Shown in pieces: positions 12,151-23,693 of a stretch of 64,000 nt of DNA (position 1 is its first letter; every line of letters begins with the position of its first letter). The DNA lies in NCBI RefSeq assembly GCF_900090045.1, contig NC_041785.1, positions 992,001 through 1,056,000 on the forward strand. The letters are read 5' to 3'. The translations under genes were made by a program, and so were the position numbers. The DNA is from Plasmodium malariae. Lineage: Eukaryota > Apicomplexa > Aconoidasida > Haemosporida > Plasmodiidae. The notes below the pieces were generated by a model. The model did not search any database. It was given only the letters and a program-made list of their open reading frames with translations, and was not told the DNA's origin.

Positions 12151-13736
12151 GAATATGTGCATACATACATATATAAGTGCAAACATACAAATATACCTAC
12201 ATATATACGTATTTATGCGTGTACCAATCTTTGCAAATTCAAATATCACAATGCTTCCATTTTTATGAGTAAATGGAACAGTAAGGAAAAAATAACATAA
12301 AATATTGAGAATGCTTAATTTGGACAACTACAAAACAATGTCGTATATGTAAGTTTTAAAGGGAAAACGAATAATACATGGAAGAAAAAATAAAGGAATA
12401 TTACACACTTAACATCTGACGCTTAAAAAATATAGATTATTACAAAAAAAGTGGAACCAAAAAAATATCAAAATGTGACAAAATTAGCACAAAAAAAACA
12501 GCGCGTTGTTTGTAACGCATTTTCTACGTATATATGTATTTGTGCCAAAAATGATTTAACCTTAATTTTTTGTTTAATAGTTTATAAATTTTATGTGTAA
12601 CCCTTGATAATTTCTTACAGAAAAAATTATATTTTTATAGAAATTGAATTCCTAAAATGATACTTTATATGAAGCATATAGAGATAACATTAGAAACATA
12701 ATAGTGTGTTTATTGGAGATTTTTTTTTTTTTTCTATATTTTTTTTGTTTTATTTAATTATTTGAAAGTGTAACAATAATATATGTATATTTTTTTCTTA
12801 TTTTCCCCTTCTTCTACTTTACACCCCTTATGTTTTCAAACATAATAGCTTTACATGTAATAATGATTGTGGAATAATTTTTTTCATCCTTTTTTTTTTA
12901 TTTTGAATGTAAAGAAATATAGAAAATTATATTAATATACAAAAATTAGTTTACGAAAACTTTTTTGCGCAGCACATAATTCTTAGCACAAAACGCATAT
13001 TGAGTGTGTGATATTTATAACATTAAAAATATTTATTCATGCAAGTACGTATGTATATATATATATATATGATATGAGTACACACTTAAGCATATATTAT
13101 GAATGCTAATTACATTTACACATATTTCATTTTTTTTTTTCGCGCAATATTGCAAGGAAAAAAGAGGAAAATTACAGTTTAAAAAATTACAGTTTAAAAA
13201 AATACAGTTTAAAAAAATACAGTTTAAAAAAATACAGTTTAAAAAAATACAGTTTAAAAAAATACAGTTTAAAAAAATACAGTTTAAAAAAATACATTTT
13301 TAAAAAGTACAGTTTTAAAAAGTACAGTTTTAAAAAATACGGTTAAAATAATACAGTTTTAAAAGATACAGCTTAAAAAAATACTGTTTTTAAAATGTGT
13401 ATTTTCCTAATAAAAAAGATGAATAATTAAGTGCAAATAGCTATATATGTGCTCGTATGTACAGCTACGCATATGCGTGTGTACATATCATTTATTTGTA
13501 TGTATGATAATTATAAGGAAAGCAATTTCTTTTGATATAACTTTGCATAGACAGCAATGTATTTATATTTACACCATTGTTACTTAACTGTTTGCGTATT
13601 ATTGCTGTGTTTTAAGACATGTTTTAATACAAATAATTAGAATTTTCATTTGGTTTATTCATATGCATATATACACGTACATTTATGCCATGGACATAGA
13701 CACATATACAAATAATATATACACGTACGCATAATG

Positions 13737-13767
<31 letters not shown>

Positions 13768-14007
13768 GTGCAGTCTTCTCTTTTTAGTATGAATTCTTTG
13801 CTAATATCCCCTAATCATATTCTTACAATACTTTAATTTTCCCTTTTTTTCCTTTTTTTTTCTGTAAACGTATAATTTTTTGTATGTGATGATTTTATTT
13901 TGTTTATAATTTTCTTTTTTCCTCCATCCCTCTTTTTTTTTTTTACAAAAAAAAAAAAACAAATTATACAGAATAACCCTTTGTTGTATGTTAATGCCTA
14001 AAATAAA
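10846..14007. other. intergenic region, divergent promoters of J-protein and RCC1 genes
   Basis: Homopolymers, (TA)n at about 11717-11758 and 12115-12150, and the 15-bp minisatellite at 13.2 kb. A stretch at 12190-12345 is open on the minus strand but has no clear exon borders, so I do not call it. Confidence 0.6.
13172..13396. repeat. 15-bp minisatellite, unit tacagtttaaaaaaa
   Basis: Around 15 tandem copies, with a nearly perfect core at 13200-13290 and diverging copies on the right (extra T, C or G substitutions). It lies about 0.6 kb upstream of the RCC1-like start. Confidence 0.9.
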
Positions 14008-15447
14008 ATGCCAAATTTTTTTAAATTAAAAAAGTCCAAAGAAGAAAATGTGTTACAACCAAAATTAGTAACAAAAGCTATAATTTCCTCCGATTTTATC
14101 AAAAAATTACCAAAATATGAAGATAAAAGAACGATAATATATTATTGGGGAAAAAGGGTTATAAATGAAAATGATGATACACCTGAACATTTACCAACCA
14201 TATATACTGAACTGAGTAGCGTAAAAATTAAGGAAATCAGTTGTAATAAAACATGTGCTTTATTTTTAAGCAATGCAGGAAATATGTATTCATTTGGAAA
14301 AGGATTACATGGAGAATTAGGACAAGGTAATTTAATTGTTTATAATGTACAACCTTCACTTATTGAATCAGTTAATAATATAAAGCAAATAGCTTGTGGT
14401 TATAATCACTCTCTTTGTTTATCAAATGATAATATTCTTTATTCATGGGGGCATGGAAATTATAATGGGCTAAAATGTAATTTTGATAAATTTGTACCAA
14501 CTGTTTTAAATATAATAGAATATGGAGATGTAATTGAAACAACATTAAATGCTTTGTCTCATTTAATAAATAATTATGAAAAATGTGAAAGAAAAAAAAA
14601 AGTATGTACACAAATTTATGCAAAATATAATCAAAGTATAGCTGTTTGTGATAATAATACTTCTATGTATATATGGGGAGAAACATATAATAATTATTTG
14701 AAATATATTCCTACCTTTTTTTATAAATTTGAATCTAATAAAATAAAACAAATAGCGATGGGCAAAAATTTTGCTATTTTATTATTAATAAATGGTGAAT
14801 TATATGGATGGGGAGATGGCACATATGGAGAGTTATGCAGACGTTCATTTGATTATGAAGGGGGGTGTTATTGTATTTATCCTGAACAGTTAATATTAAG
14901 AGATGCTAATAATAAAAAGTTACCAAATATTAATAAAGTAAGTGCAGGTGCAAGGCATGTATTGTTGATAACTGAAGATGAACATGTATGGTCCTTTGGA
15001 GATAAAATATCAGGACAGTGTGGAATTTCTGGTTTTCAAAATATTGTTACAACACCAAAATTTGTTGAATTACATGAAAATAATCAAAAAGCTAAAAAAG
15101 TATTTTGTGGAGAAAGACATTCAGCTTGTATAAATAAATTCAATCAACTGTACATGTGGGGTCATTCAGCACATCATAAATTAATTTTTACTGCTTGTTC
15201 AGATTTTTTATTAAATCAAAATGTACAGCCAGGTATTTCTATTCAATCAGGACTAAAGCAGAAGTTTAATAAAGCCACACTAATTTACTCTATGTTACAT
15301 CAAAAGGTTACTAACGCATATTTAGGTGATGATTTTACAATTGTCGTTGTTGGGGGTGAAACATGTGAAAAACTTAAGCAAGGTGATCAGTACTCTGACA
15401 AAACATTTTATTCTGTTCAAGAAGAAAGCGCATATGTTTCAACGTAG
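14008..15447 (+). CDS. RCC1-repeat (beta-propeller) protein
   Basis: Single-exon frame of 479 residues from ATG 14008. It carries a series of RCC1-type blades spaced 50-60 residues apart, recognised by the Gly-rich turns YSFGKGLHGELGQGN, YSWGHGNYNG, YIWGE, YGWGDGTYGEL, WSFGDKISGQCG and YMWGHSAHHK, each preceded by a hydrophobic strand such as CALFLSN or HSLCLSN. RCC1 proteins fold as seven-bladed propellers. Classical RCC1 is the Ran exchange factor on chromatin, but many relatives have other roles. With no extra domain and irregular blades, Ran-GEF activity cannot be assumed. The short basic N-terminus could be a targeting or nuclear signal. An upstream poly(T)/poly(A) region precedes the ATG. 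Confidence 0.9.
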   Translation: MPNFFKLKKSKEENVLQPKLVTKAIISSDFIKKLPKYEDKRTIIYYWGKRVINENDDTPEHLPTIYTELSSVKIKEISCNKTCALFLSNAGNMYSFGKGLHGELGQGNLIVYNVQPSLIESVNNIKQIACGYNHSLCLSNDNILYSWGHGNYNGLKCNFDKFVPTVLNIIEYGDVIETTLNALSHLINNYEKCERKKKVCTQIYAKYNQSIAVCDNNTSMYIWGETYNNYLKYIPTFFYKFESNKIKQIAMGKNFAILLLINGELYGWGDGTYGELCRRSFDYEGGCYCIYPEQLILRDANNKKLPNINKVSAGARHVLLITEDEHVWSFGDKISGQCGISGFQNIVTTPKFVELHENNQKAKKVFCGERHSACINKFNQLYMWGHSAHHKLIFTACSDFLLNQNVQPGISIQSGLKQKFNKATLIYSMLHQKVTNAYLGDDFTIVVVGGETCEKLKQGDQYSDKTFYSVQEESAYVST

Positions 15448-16570
15448 TAAGTGAATCCACTTTGCATATATATGTTATACATTTTTGTCTTTTTAAATTC
15501 CTTATTAATTATTTGTTGAATAGAAGAGAAAAATAATATTAATTAAATATAGATCTCCTCTCCCTACATGAATCCATAATTGTTTTAAAATAACTTTTTA
15601 AATTTTATAAATATGTATAGTGTGTTCCCTTTTTTTTTTTTTTTTTTTTTTTTTTCATGTTATATCGTGCTTATTTTGGAACACTCTTCAGCGTTTATCA
15701 AATGTGCGCACATATAAATGCGTATATGTATAAATATTTATATATATATTTACTTATAATATATTTATAATATATATATAATATACATATATGCATGTGC
15801 ATGTGTTTGTGTTTTCTTTTTCTTTTTTTTTTTTTTGTTTTTTCTTTAATTATTTTGTAATTTATTTGTTGAAGTTGCATATTTATCACCCGTTGCTTTA
15901 AATAACCTCATGTCATACCCACACACTTTAATTACGTACACTCCTATACATATATTTATATCTCCACCAGGTTGTGCAGTGTACATCCATACATTTACAG
16001 ATAATATGGTGGACCAATTGGCTAAATTTTTCATTTCAATATATTTACTTTCAAACAAAATTTTGAATTATATTATTATTTGCATTGGTAATATATATAT
16101 TTTTTGTCTAATTAAATTTTATAAGTAGAAAACATTTAATCGGGAAATTCATTTTTTTTTTTTTTATTTTAAAAATGGTATACATTTGTAACAGCTTATA
16201 GGACAAGCCATTGAAATTTTCAACAAAAAAAAAAAAAGAAAAAAAACAAATATAACAAAATATAATAAAAAAACGATAATTTGTGAATATTAATTCGCTA
16301 TAGGTGCAAGACGAGATTATTTATTATTTGCTAACATATGTACATAAAATTAGTAATTTGTTCCCATCTGCTCCTCTAATTATTATGCGTTTAAGATAAC
16401 AGGAGAATAAAAATATCCTCTTTAAAATAGAAAAACGCTCTAACTAATTGAAAAATTGTGCACATATCTGTGCAAAATTATGTACATCGCATATGTATCT
16501 TCATATTTTTATGTGCTTGTGCTTGTGCTTGTGCTTGTGTTTATGTAGATATAGGGTAAAATCTTCCTTC
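15448..16570. other. intergenic region
   Basis: Poly(T) near 15630-15655, AT repeats, and a short (gcttgt)n tract at about 16514-16540. I see no gene with support. Confidence 0.5.
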
Positions 16571-17622
16571 ATGTTTGAACCGAGCAAAATGTCCTCTACG
16601 GAACTTCTTGGCCTATATAATTGTCTCATAAGTTTGTACTTGTGATTTAAAGTGAATAATGGTAAAAAAAGTGAGATTCGATTCAATGTATGTTTCAATA
16701 AATGAAAAAGAATTTATGATAACGCAATTTAGTAATAACGCTTTTGCTAAAGATGTGTGACATCTTAACTTAACATTCATATCTATTGATTCGATAATTT
16801 TCTCCGACTTTTTAAGGGAGAAATAAATTGTGTAAACATTAATACATATCTTAACTATACAAAACAATATTGTTAAAAAGGTAGATAGGATTATTTCATC
16901 TTCACTCGCAACTTCTTCATCTTTTATTAATAAAAAGAAAAAATCAATTAAAAAGCTTAAAACTGGAAAAAAAAAAAAAAAAAAAAAGTAGCAAAAAGTG
17001 TGTGCATATGTGCATGTACTTGTATGTATTTGTATTTTTATTTGTGTAAGGGCATATATATGTATATTATTTCGGCACGTTCTTTTGTGCGTGTGTTTTC
17101 GTAGGGGTATATTCCAATGAGAAGAAGCATTTAGTGCATTTAAAAAGAGTAGATAACAGGACTAGCGGACAAGCAAGTTAGTGCGTACATGCATATGCGT
17201 TACACATTGAATAATTTCTGCATTCGGTTTGTGAATTACCTAAATTGGTTGCAGTAAAGAATATTATGGAAAATATTTCAAAACATTCTTGGTGTAAAAT
17301 TATAGAGAGAAAGAAAGAAAAAACAAAAATATATATTAAGAAAATATCTAAATAAAAAAAAATAGACCAAATATATCTGAGAGGAGTTTTATATAAAGGT
17401 GCGGGACCACTAATTTTTCGTCGAAATAAAGACAAGCGAATTTTTTCATATAATCCGGATATTCTGCGTAAAGACATTTTTATCCCCCTTCTTTTATTTA
17501 AAAATAAAATGTACTATTTTGTTGCTACGTTGACTTATGTTATAGTTCGCATATGTATTCTTGTACTTTCTACCTTTCTCATTAATGTATTTCACAACTT
17601 CCTATATAATACTCTATATTAA
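16571..17622 (+). CDS. likely spliced small membrane protein of unknown function
   Basis: No family recognised. Four downstream exons fit in phase: starting at 16885 or 16889 to 16987, then 17105-17176, 17255-17293 and 17366-17622 (stop TAA). Their introns have GTAGCA, GTTAGT and GTAAAA donors and TAG or CAG acceptors and are 72-117 bp long. The last exon encodes a basic stretch with YKGAGPLIFRR and then a hydrophobic C-terminus with one or two membrane segments (YYFVATLTYVIV onward). The first exon is ambiguous. Either 16571-16631 (MFEPSKMSSTELLG...) joins 16889, or 16659-16754 (MVKKVRFDSMYV...) joins 16885, giving about 188 residues; both keep frame. Exon 2 ends in a 21-base poly(A), so a length error there would matter. 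Convergent with the PP2A subunit gene. Confidence 0.5.
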
Positions 17623-17967
17623 TTTCACTTTTGCGCTCGTTCATATAACTTGAGCGACTTTGCAAAAAGGTGCATACGTTTGTGCTTATATGCGTGTGTG
17701 TGGATGTACATGTATGAATAGCGCTATACCTATATTACATGTATTGCCTACGTTTATGCATCTGTATATATCTACGCCCACATAAATGTAATACGATATA
17801 GTAATAAAAAAACAAACCTGGTATTTTTATTTAAAAAAGCGCACTCAAGTGATTTTTAAATTCTTTTCAATATACATAGGAAAATAAATGTTTGCTGATG
17901 TATATAAAAACATATTAAAAAAAAAAATTAACTGATTGATGATGTTCTTTTTTGTGTAATTAAGACT

Positions 17968-17998
<31 letters not shown>

Positions 17999-19337
17999 AC
18001 AAAATAACTCAATGCAGTACTTTGATGTACATTAAGACTACTATTCGTTACATATGAAAAGCATGAAAAGCGGCTTCAAAAAAAGAAAAAAAAAAAAAAA
18101 ATACATCTACTTATATAATATATCTCTATACATATTTATTTATATGTGTACATAAATACACGCGTACATAGAGCAAAACTAAATAAACGCTGTCACAAAT
18201 TTATAACCTTAAAAACACAAACTTAAAACAATTTTTCGAATGCTTTAAAAAATGTTAAGGTTTTCAAATTAAACAAAAGTGGAGGGGAAACATTCATAAA
18301 TGCACTCTATCATAAAAAATACATGTGTATATATATGTATGCATATATATATGCATGTGTATAATTAAAATTTGGTTACGAGCACACAAATAAAAAAATA
18401 ATAATAAGGATATAAAATTATGCATCAATCATATTTTTATAATTTGTAAAAATGGTAAGCAAATTAAATAAAAGGTGCACATTTTAGACATATGCTTTGT
18501 TAAAGTATACATTTATATATATTACAAAAATAAAAATATACCTTTGTAATAATGATATTTTTACGCAAACTTATTGAAAATACCATATTATACGATGTAC
18601 ACCAAAAAAAGAAAATACACACACAAATATACATATAATACACATATACATATACACATAAATATACAGATGCACGTATATATACATATAAATATCTATA
18701 TATATATATATAAAAGACCATTTTCTTCTCCCCTTTTTTGAAAAACATACTATTTTGCAAATTTCGAAACAATTTCGTAAAAACCTTTCTATTTTTTGCC
18801 AAAATGATACATAAATGTAATTCTTAAACCTACAGCGGCTATACATTATCCCTTTTTAAAATAAAAATTTCTCTCTCTTTTTTTTTTTTTTTTTTTTGTA
18901 GAATCCTTTCAATTTGGGTATCATTTATAGGTACACATATCAACATTCTCATAATAATCTTCACCATCAAAAATGGCTACCATTTTTTGCAAAATGACAA
19001 AAAAAAAAAAAAAAAATAGAAAGATGTATTATACATTCCGTATCTATATCTATATATTTTTTTCCCTTCGAAACATTAGCAGTATTGTGCATATGCCATT
19101 TATTTTAAGCCTTTTTTTTTAAATATCCAAAACGGGAAAAGCAAAAGAAAAAAAAAAAAAAATTAAATTAAAAATAAATAACAAATAAGTAGCATATTAG
19201 TAACAAATAAATTACAAATAATAAATAAGTACCATATAATAAATAAATACAAAATGACAATTATGCAACGAATATCAAAGAATGCATAATGCGCACCAAT
19301 AAATTACCTAATGATAAACTTCCACCCTGTCTTTCCC
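17623..19337. other. convergent intergenic region
   Basis: The 3' flanks of the gene at 16.6-17.6 kb and of the PP2A subunit gene. It contains poly(A) tracts (about 17969-17993, 18088-18101), (TA)n and poly(T) (about 18880-18898). I see nothing gene-like. Confidence 0.6.
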
Positions 19338-22300
19338 CTACATGTACACATTTTTTGAGTCATAGTCGTCGTAGGAGTTAAAATTGTCATCATAGTAACT
19401 TTCATTTTCATTATAACACAATTCATCATATTTCGTTTTACAAAAAATTTCCCAAGGCGTCCAATGAGGATACTCCGTTTCAATTTGTAGTTCTTTGTGG
19501 GCATCTCTACTCTCCCATGCTAATAATTTGGATAAACTAACTAAACATCCAAAGAATTTAGCAGCATATTTTTTATTTTTTTTAAAATCGGATAGAGTAA
19601 AATTTCCTTCATTTGATGGTTGAATAGCATCATTCATTTGACATAACCAATCTTCAAATTTGGGTTCCTCTAAATAATGGGATTTTAATCTTTCCATTTG
19701 TATATTAAAAAATACTTGAATTTCATGATCTCTTATTACACAGTCAGCATCTAAATCAATTAATTTAAACCAAAATTCTATAGATCTGTTAGTAGTCATA
19801 TCTTCATAATTCATAATAAAATATATCCAGTCATTTAAGCACATATATTTTTGATTAGGTCCTGCTAATTTCATTGATATCCTTGACCATATTCTATTAA
19901 CTATAAAATCATTTAATGAGTGATTGTCAAACCGATATAAATCATTGTCATCTATTAACATATCTTTACAACTACTAGTCTGACAGAAAGTACAATAGTA
20001 CACATAAAAATGAGAATAACTAAAATACTGTCTTACATGCTGAACTTTTATTGTATCATCTAGACAACACCATATATGAGCTAAATCATGTTTTCTCAAA
20101 TCATTTAAATATATTTTATTCGTATCATTTATATCTATATGATAGTATATTCTAACTATTACAGATTCTATATATCTTTCTAAAAACTCTGCATGTTCTA
20201 ATAAAAACTGTAACGATTTATTCCTTCTTAATACTTCCCTTAGATATATATCAAAATCTTTGAATTCTAGGTAGTCTTTATTATTATCCCCTTTTATTGC
20301 ATTAAAAAAATTTACAATAGAGCATTTTTTGTAAGGCACTTCTATATGCTCTTCTTTATGATTTGACGTTATATCTACTACATCTTCCATATCATCCAAA
20401 GATAATTCTTTTTTCCTACATTCATTTTCTCTTATACTACATAACGGAGGAGAACTATTCTCACCATGTATATCCTTTTTACTTTTATTAAATGAGCTAC
20501 TATATCTATCATCATTGTAATAACTTGGATCCTTTGTTCCATCAATAAAACGATTACAGAAATATTTTCTTGTATCTTCATATGTTATAAAATCTTCATT
20601 TACTTTCTCAATTCGAGAAAACAAGGTATGACTCATATATCTACCTATCTTTAAAAAATTTACTACTATTAAATTTTCAAAGGATTCTAAATACATTTTA
20701 TTATTACATACCATAAATATCTTTTTTAGTTTTATATCTGTGTCTTCATTTATTAACCTTCCAATTTTTACTGTCATCTTTGGTATTAAAATTTCTGCAT
20801 GCGTCTTTGCACTTTTCAAATATATTTTATTATTTTCACCTAGTGCACCATTATTATTATTACTATCATTGCTATCCTTATTATCATTGCTATCCTTATT
20901 ATTATTATTATTATCTTTGCTATCATTATTGTTATTACAGCCATTATTGTTATTATTATTATTATCATCATCATCATCATAATTATTATTATCATAATTA
21001 TTATCAACATTTTTATCTTCATTAATATCTTCATTAATATCTTCATTATTATCATCATTATAATTACTACTACCATTATTATCATTATTACTAACATTAT
21101 TATGTTTATAATTACTGTGTATATTATTATGCGCATTTTCATACACTCCTATCAGTGCGTCTCCCATCTCCTTGTTCTGGTTTAACATAAGCTGTCCTTG
21201 TTTATTTTTTTTTGGGGGTCCATCCTTATTCCTTTTACTTCCCTGTTTCTCAATTATATCATTTTTCATCCATCCACCGCTTACGTGAAGAAGGTCATCC
21301 TTACTTATCCTCTCTTCTACCTCCTTTTTCATATTTTTAGTTATTTCATCATTTAGTGTGTTAGTTTCCATATTAGAAAATATGTTGCTTCGGTTTTCAC
21401 TTCCTCCATGTATTTCACTTTTTTCCTTTTCAACGTTGTACTTATTGTTATGCATAACAGGGTCAATACGAGAAATATCATTGCTGATAAAATCTGTGTC
21501 AATGTTATCCTTTTTAAAATTTTTCTTACTATCATCTGGTACAATATAATTATACATTACTGCAGTTATTTCATTCTTTTCTTTTTTTTTTTTTTTTTCC
21601 CTGTTATTAGTCAAATCGATGCATTTGTTACTATCATACGAATTAATCTCGTTGTTCTGTTTTTGCTTAAATGCATCATTAGTTCGTACATTTTCCACAC
21701 TATGCCGATATTTCATGGTCATTGTATTTTTATTAGCACCTGAATTACAAGTAAAAGCAGAATCTGTGTTTATGCCACTCGATTCCCTTTCATTTAGTCT
21801 TTTCTTGATTATGTAATCTTTTTCATTACTTATACAGCTGTTTAAACGGTCATTTATTGGTTCGCTTAGTACATGCATATCCGGCTCCTCTTTGTTATTC
21901 GGTACAATATTTTTTTTGTTTAAATGATTTTGCTCCTTATGTTTATTTATCATTTCACAAAAATTAGAGGTATCCTTCACATCATTGTTATTATATGCTA
22001 TTTTCATTTTACTACTTACTTTTCTTTGTCGTTGTTGATGTTGTTCTTGTTGAACATGTTTTTCTTGATCATGTTTTTCTTGTTCTTGTCTTTCTTGTTC
22101 TTGTCTTTCTTGTTCTTGTTTTTCTTGTTCTTGTCTTTCTTGTTCTTGTCTTTCTTGTTCTTGTCTTTCTTGTTTTTCTTGTTGGTACCTTTTCTGCTCT
22201 CTTTTTTCCCGTTTATGTGCTAGGAGATCATTTATTATATCGCTACCTTTTATACCCTCTCTGTCTATTATTTCTTCCTTATCAATTATTATGCTTTCTT

Positions 22301-22766
22301 TTCCTAATTCTCCCACTCTATCCACAGTAGTATGTACGACACTACTATCAGCAGACATAATGTTTTTAACAATACCATTACATGAATAGTAATTCTTTTC
22401 AGATTCTTTCTCTCCTTTCAAACTATTATATTCAATGTTTTTCTTTATATGATGAAATGGTGGTATTACATCCGTGTTAAAGGAATTTCCTGAATTACAT
22501 TTAGCTTTGTGTAATTGATGATCTAACCAACTGTCTATCTCATTAGGATTTTCTTTTAATTTTATTTTTACATTTTGTATGAACAGCCAATTATCTTCAT
22601 CCATTAAAAATTCTCTCATTATTTCCCCTTCTAAAAAAAAACGAGCAAACTTTTTTATTTCCTTCATTTCCCTCCTTTCAGAAAAAGGTGAAGAAAGCAT
22701 TTTCAAATTCAAAGTCGGCTTATCATTATGTACAGGCGCCTTTGAAGAGCTTTTGCTTCCATTCAT
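19338..22766 (-). CDS. protein phosphatase 2A B''-type (PR72/PPP2R3-like) regulatory subunit with EF-hand
   Basis: Single-exon frame of 1142 residues from ATG 22766. The C-terminal third matches the B'' family: helical EF-hand-like region from about residue 830, WFKLIDLDADCV with the acidic loop starting at D1004, then a family block containing FEDWLCQM and LSDFKKNKKYAAKFFG. Asp residues at loop positions 1 and 3 favour Ca2+ binding, but position 5 is Asp followed by Cys rather than Gly, so affinity may be altered. B'' subunits recruit the PP2A A/C core to substrates, with Ca2+ modulation. The N-terminus (about 90-780) is a long insertion with an E/Q/R-rich repeat (about 195-245) and an Asn/Asp run (about 560-650). 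The start lies 33 bp downstream of a 13-bp minisatellite. Confidence 0.88.
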   Translation of the reverse strand: MNGSKSSSKAPVHNDKPTLNLKMLSSPFSERREMKEIKKFARFFLEGEIMREFLMDEDNWLFIQNVKIKLKENPNEIDSWLDHQLHKAKCNSGNSFNTDVIPPFHHIKKNIEYNSLKGEKESEKNYYSCNGIVKNIMSADSSVVHTTVDRVGELGKESIIIDKEEIIDREGIKGSDIINDLLAHKREKREQKRYQQEKQERQEQERQEQERQEQEKQEQERQEQERQEQEKHDQEKHVQQEQHQQRQRKVSSKMKIAYNNNDVKDTSNFCEMINKHKEQNHLNKKNIVPNNKEEPDMHVLSEPINDRLNSCISNEKDYIIKKRLNERESSGINTDSAFTCNSGANKNTMTMKYRHSVENVRTNDAFKQKQNNEINSYDSNKCIDLTNNREKKKKKEKNEITAVMYNYIVPDDSKKNFKKDNIDTDFISNDISRIDPVMHNNKYNVEKEKSEIHGGSENRSNIFSNMETNTLNDEITKNMKKEVEERISKDDLLHVSGGWMKNDIIEKQGSKRNKDGPPKKNKQGQLMLNQNKEMGDALIGVYENAHNNIHSNYKHNNVSNNDNNGSSNYNDDNNEDINEDINEDKNVDNNYDNNNYDDDDDNNNNNNNGCNNNNDSKDNNNNNKDSNDNKDSNDSNNNNGALGENNKIYLKSAKTHAEILIPKMTVKIGRLINEDTDIKLKKIFMVCNNKMYLESFENLIVVNFLKIGRYMSHTLFSRIEKVNEDFITYEDTRKYFCNRFIDGTKDPSYYNDDRYSSSFNKSKKDIHGENSSPPLCSIRENECRKKELSLDDMEDVVDITSNHKEEHIEVPYKKCSIVNFFNAIKGDNNKDYLEFKDFDIYLREVLRRNKSLQFLLEHAEFLERYIESVIVRIYYHIDINDTNKIYLNDLRKHDLAHIWCCLDDTIKVQHVRQYFSYSHFYVYYCTFCQTSSCKDMLIDDNDLYRFDNHSLNDFIVNRIWSRISMKLAGPNQKYMCLNDWIYFIMNYEDMTTNRSIEFWFKLIDLDADCVIRDHEIQVFFNIQMERLKSHYLEEPKFEDWLCQMNDAIQPSNEGNFTLSDFKKNKKYAAKFFGCLVSLSKLLAWESRDAHKELQIETEYPHWTPWEIFCKTKYDELCYNENESYYDDNFNSYDDYDSKNVYM
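20840..21090 (-). repeat. Asn/Asp-codon trinucleotide repeat
   Basis: An att/atc-rich stretch on the plus strand, giving runs of Asn and Asp with some Ser and Lys in the PP2A subunit. It is the asparagine-rich low complexity usual in Plasmodium proteins. Confidence 0.85.
22040..22190 (-). repeat. 15-bp coding repeat (Gln-Glu-Arg-Gln-Glu)
   Basis: Tandem copies of the 15-bp plus-strand unit ttgttcttgtctttc encode repeated QEQER on the minus strand within the PP2A subunit, a charged and probably helical low-complexity stretch. Confidence 0.85.
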
Positions 22767-22798
22767 TTTTTCAGTAGCGGTGGATAGTAGTGCCTGTC

Positions 22799-22929
22799 AG
22801 TAGGACTAGTTAGTAGGACTAGTTAGTAGGACTAGTTAGTAGGACTAGTTAGTAGGACTAGTTACTAGGACTAGTTAGTAGGACTAGTTAGTAGCACTTG
22901 TTAGTAGCACGTGTTAGTAGCACTTGTTA
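22799..22929. repeat. 13-bp minisatellite, unit agtaggactagtt, abutting the PP2A subunit start
   Basis: Ten tandem copies. The left seven are nearly identical and contain the palindrome actagt. The right three drift to agtagcacttgtt or agtagcacgtgtt. It begins only 33 bp upstream of the start codon at 22766, so it is probably transcribed as 5' UTR or sits in the core promoter. Confidence 0.92.
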
Positions 22930-23693
22930 GTCCTGCTTGTCGCTGTACTATTCGCACTTCGCTACTCTCACGCAACCTTCAAATTCTTCTGCTTTAAGTT
23001 TTATGTTACAATTTTTTACATGTTACTTCTACGAGTGGACAATTGTGCCTTAATGAAATTTGAGAACAAATACATGCATGTGTGTACATATATCAGTAGG
23101 AATATATGTAGGCATATTATGTATGTACGAACATTAGTGTACATTTTTTATTTTTAAAATACGTTAAAAATTTCATACTTTTTCCCATGAAAAATAACGT
23201 TCTTTGTGCTTTAATTATTCTGTATGGAGAGCAATTTGCTTGAGTCAGAAAAAGTTATTCACTCCTTAATCTTCGCTTACCTTAACACAGGCATATACGT
23301 GTATGCATTTATATACATACATATATATATACATACATATATATACACATACATATATATACACATACATATATATACATACGTACATATCCACATACAC
23401 ATATGTAAATACATTTACGCGAACATTTGCATATACGAGCTAGTTCTTCGTTTAGTCCACAAAAATTATTATAGTATTAAACAAAAAAAAAAAAAAAAAA
23501 AAAAAAAAAGGACATTAAATTTATTCATTAGATCATTTCATTAAATTAATTCAATTTATTTGAAAATAGAGCAATTTAAAATGAGGGTCCACGAGGGGAG
23601 TTATATGTATAATTACACATTTTGTATATGTATTATATGTACATACATATATGGGAAAGAATGGAAAAGAAATGTTAAAAATATATAATTCGT
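22930..23693. other. intergenic region with one isolated exon-like segment
   Basis: Mostly AT repeats and a poly(A) at about 23480-23508. At 23224-23289 an ATG opens a purine-rich plus-strand stretch reading MESNLLESEKVIHSLIF and on to an Asn-Thr. It looks coding, but I could not find phase-compatible partner exons, so it is not called as a gene. Confidence 0.4.

Noticed and set aside
12052..12345. Minus-strand frame with FTHKNGSIVIFEFAK
   Set aside because: The start is TTG, the frame runs into (TA)n, and it lacks exon borders.
16571..16754. 40-bp intron joining both candidate first exons of the 16.6-kb gene
   Set aside because: The phase fits, but a 40-bp intron is shorter than any other intron read in this window, so the two exons are treated as alternatives.
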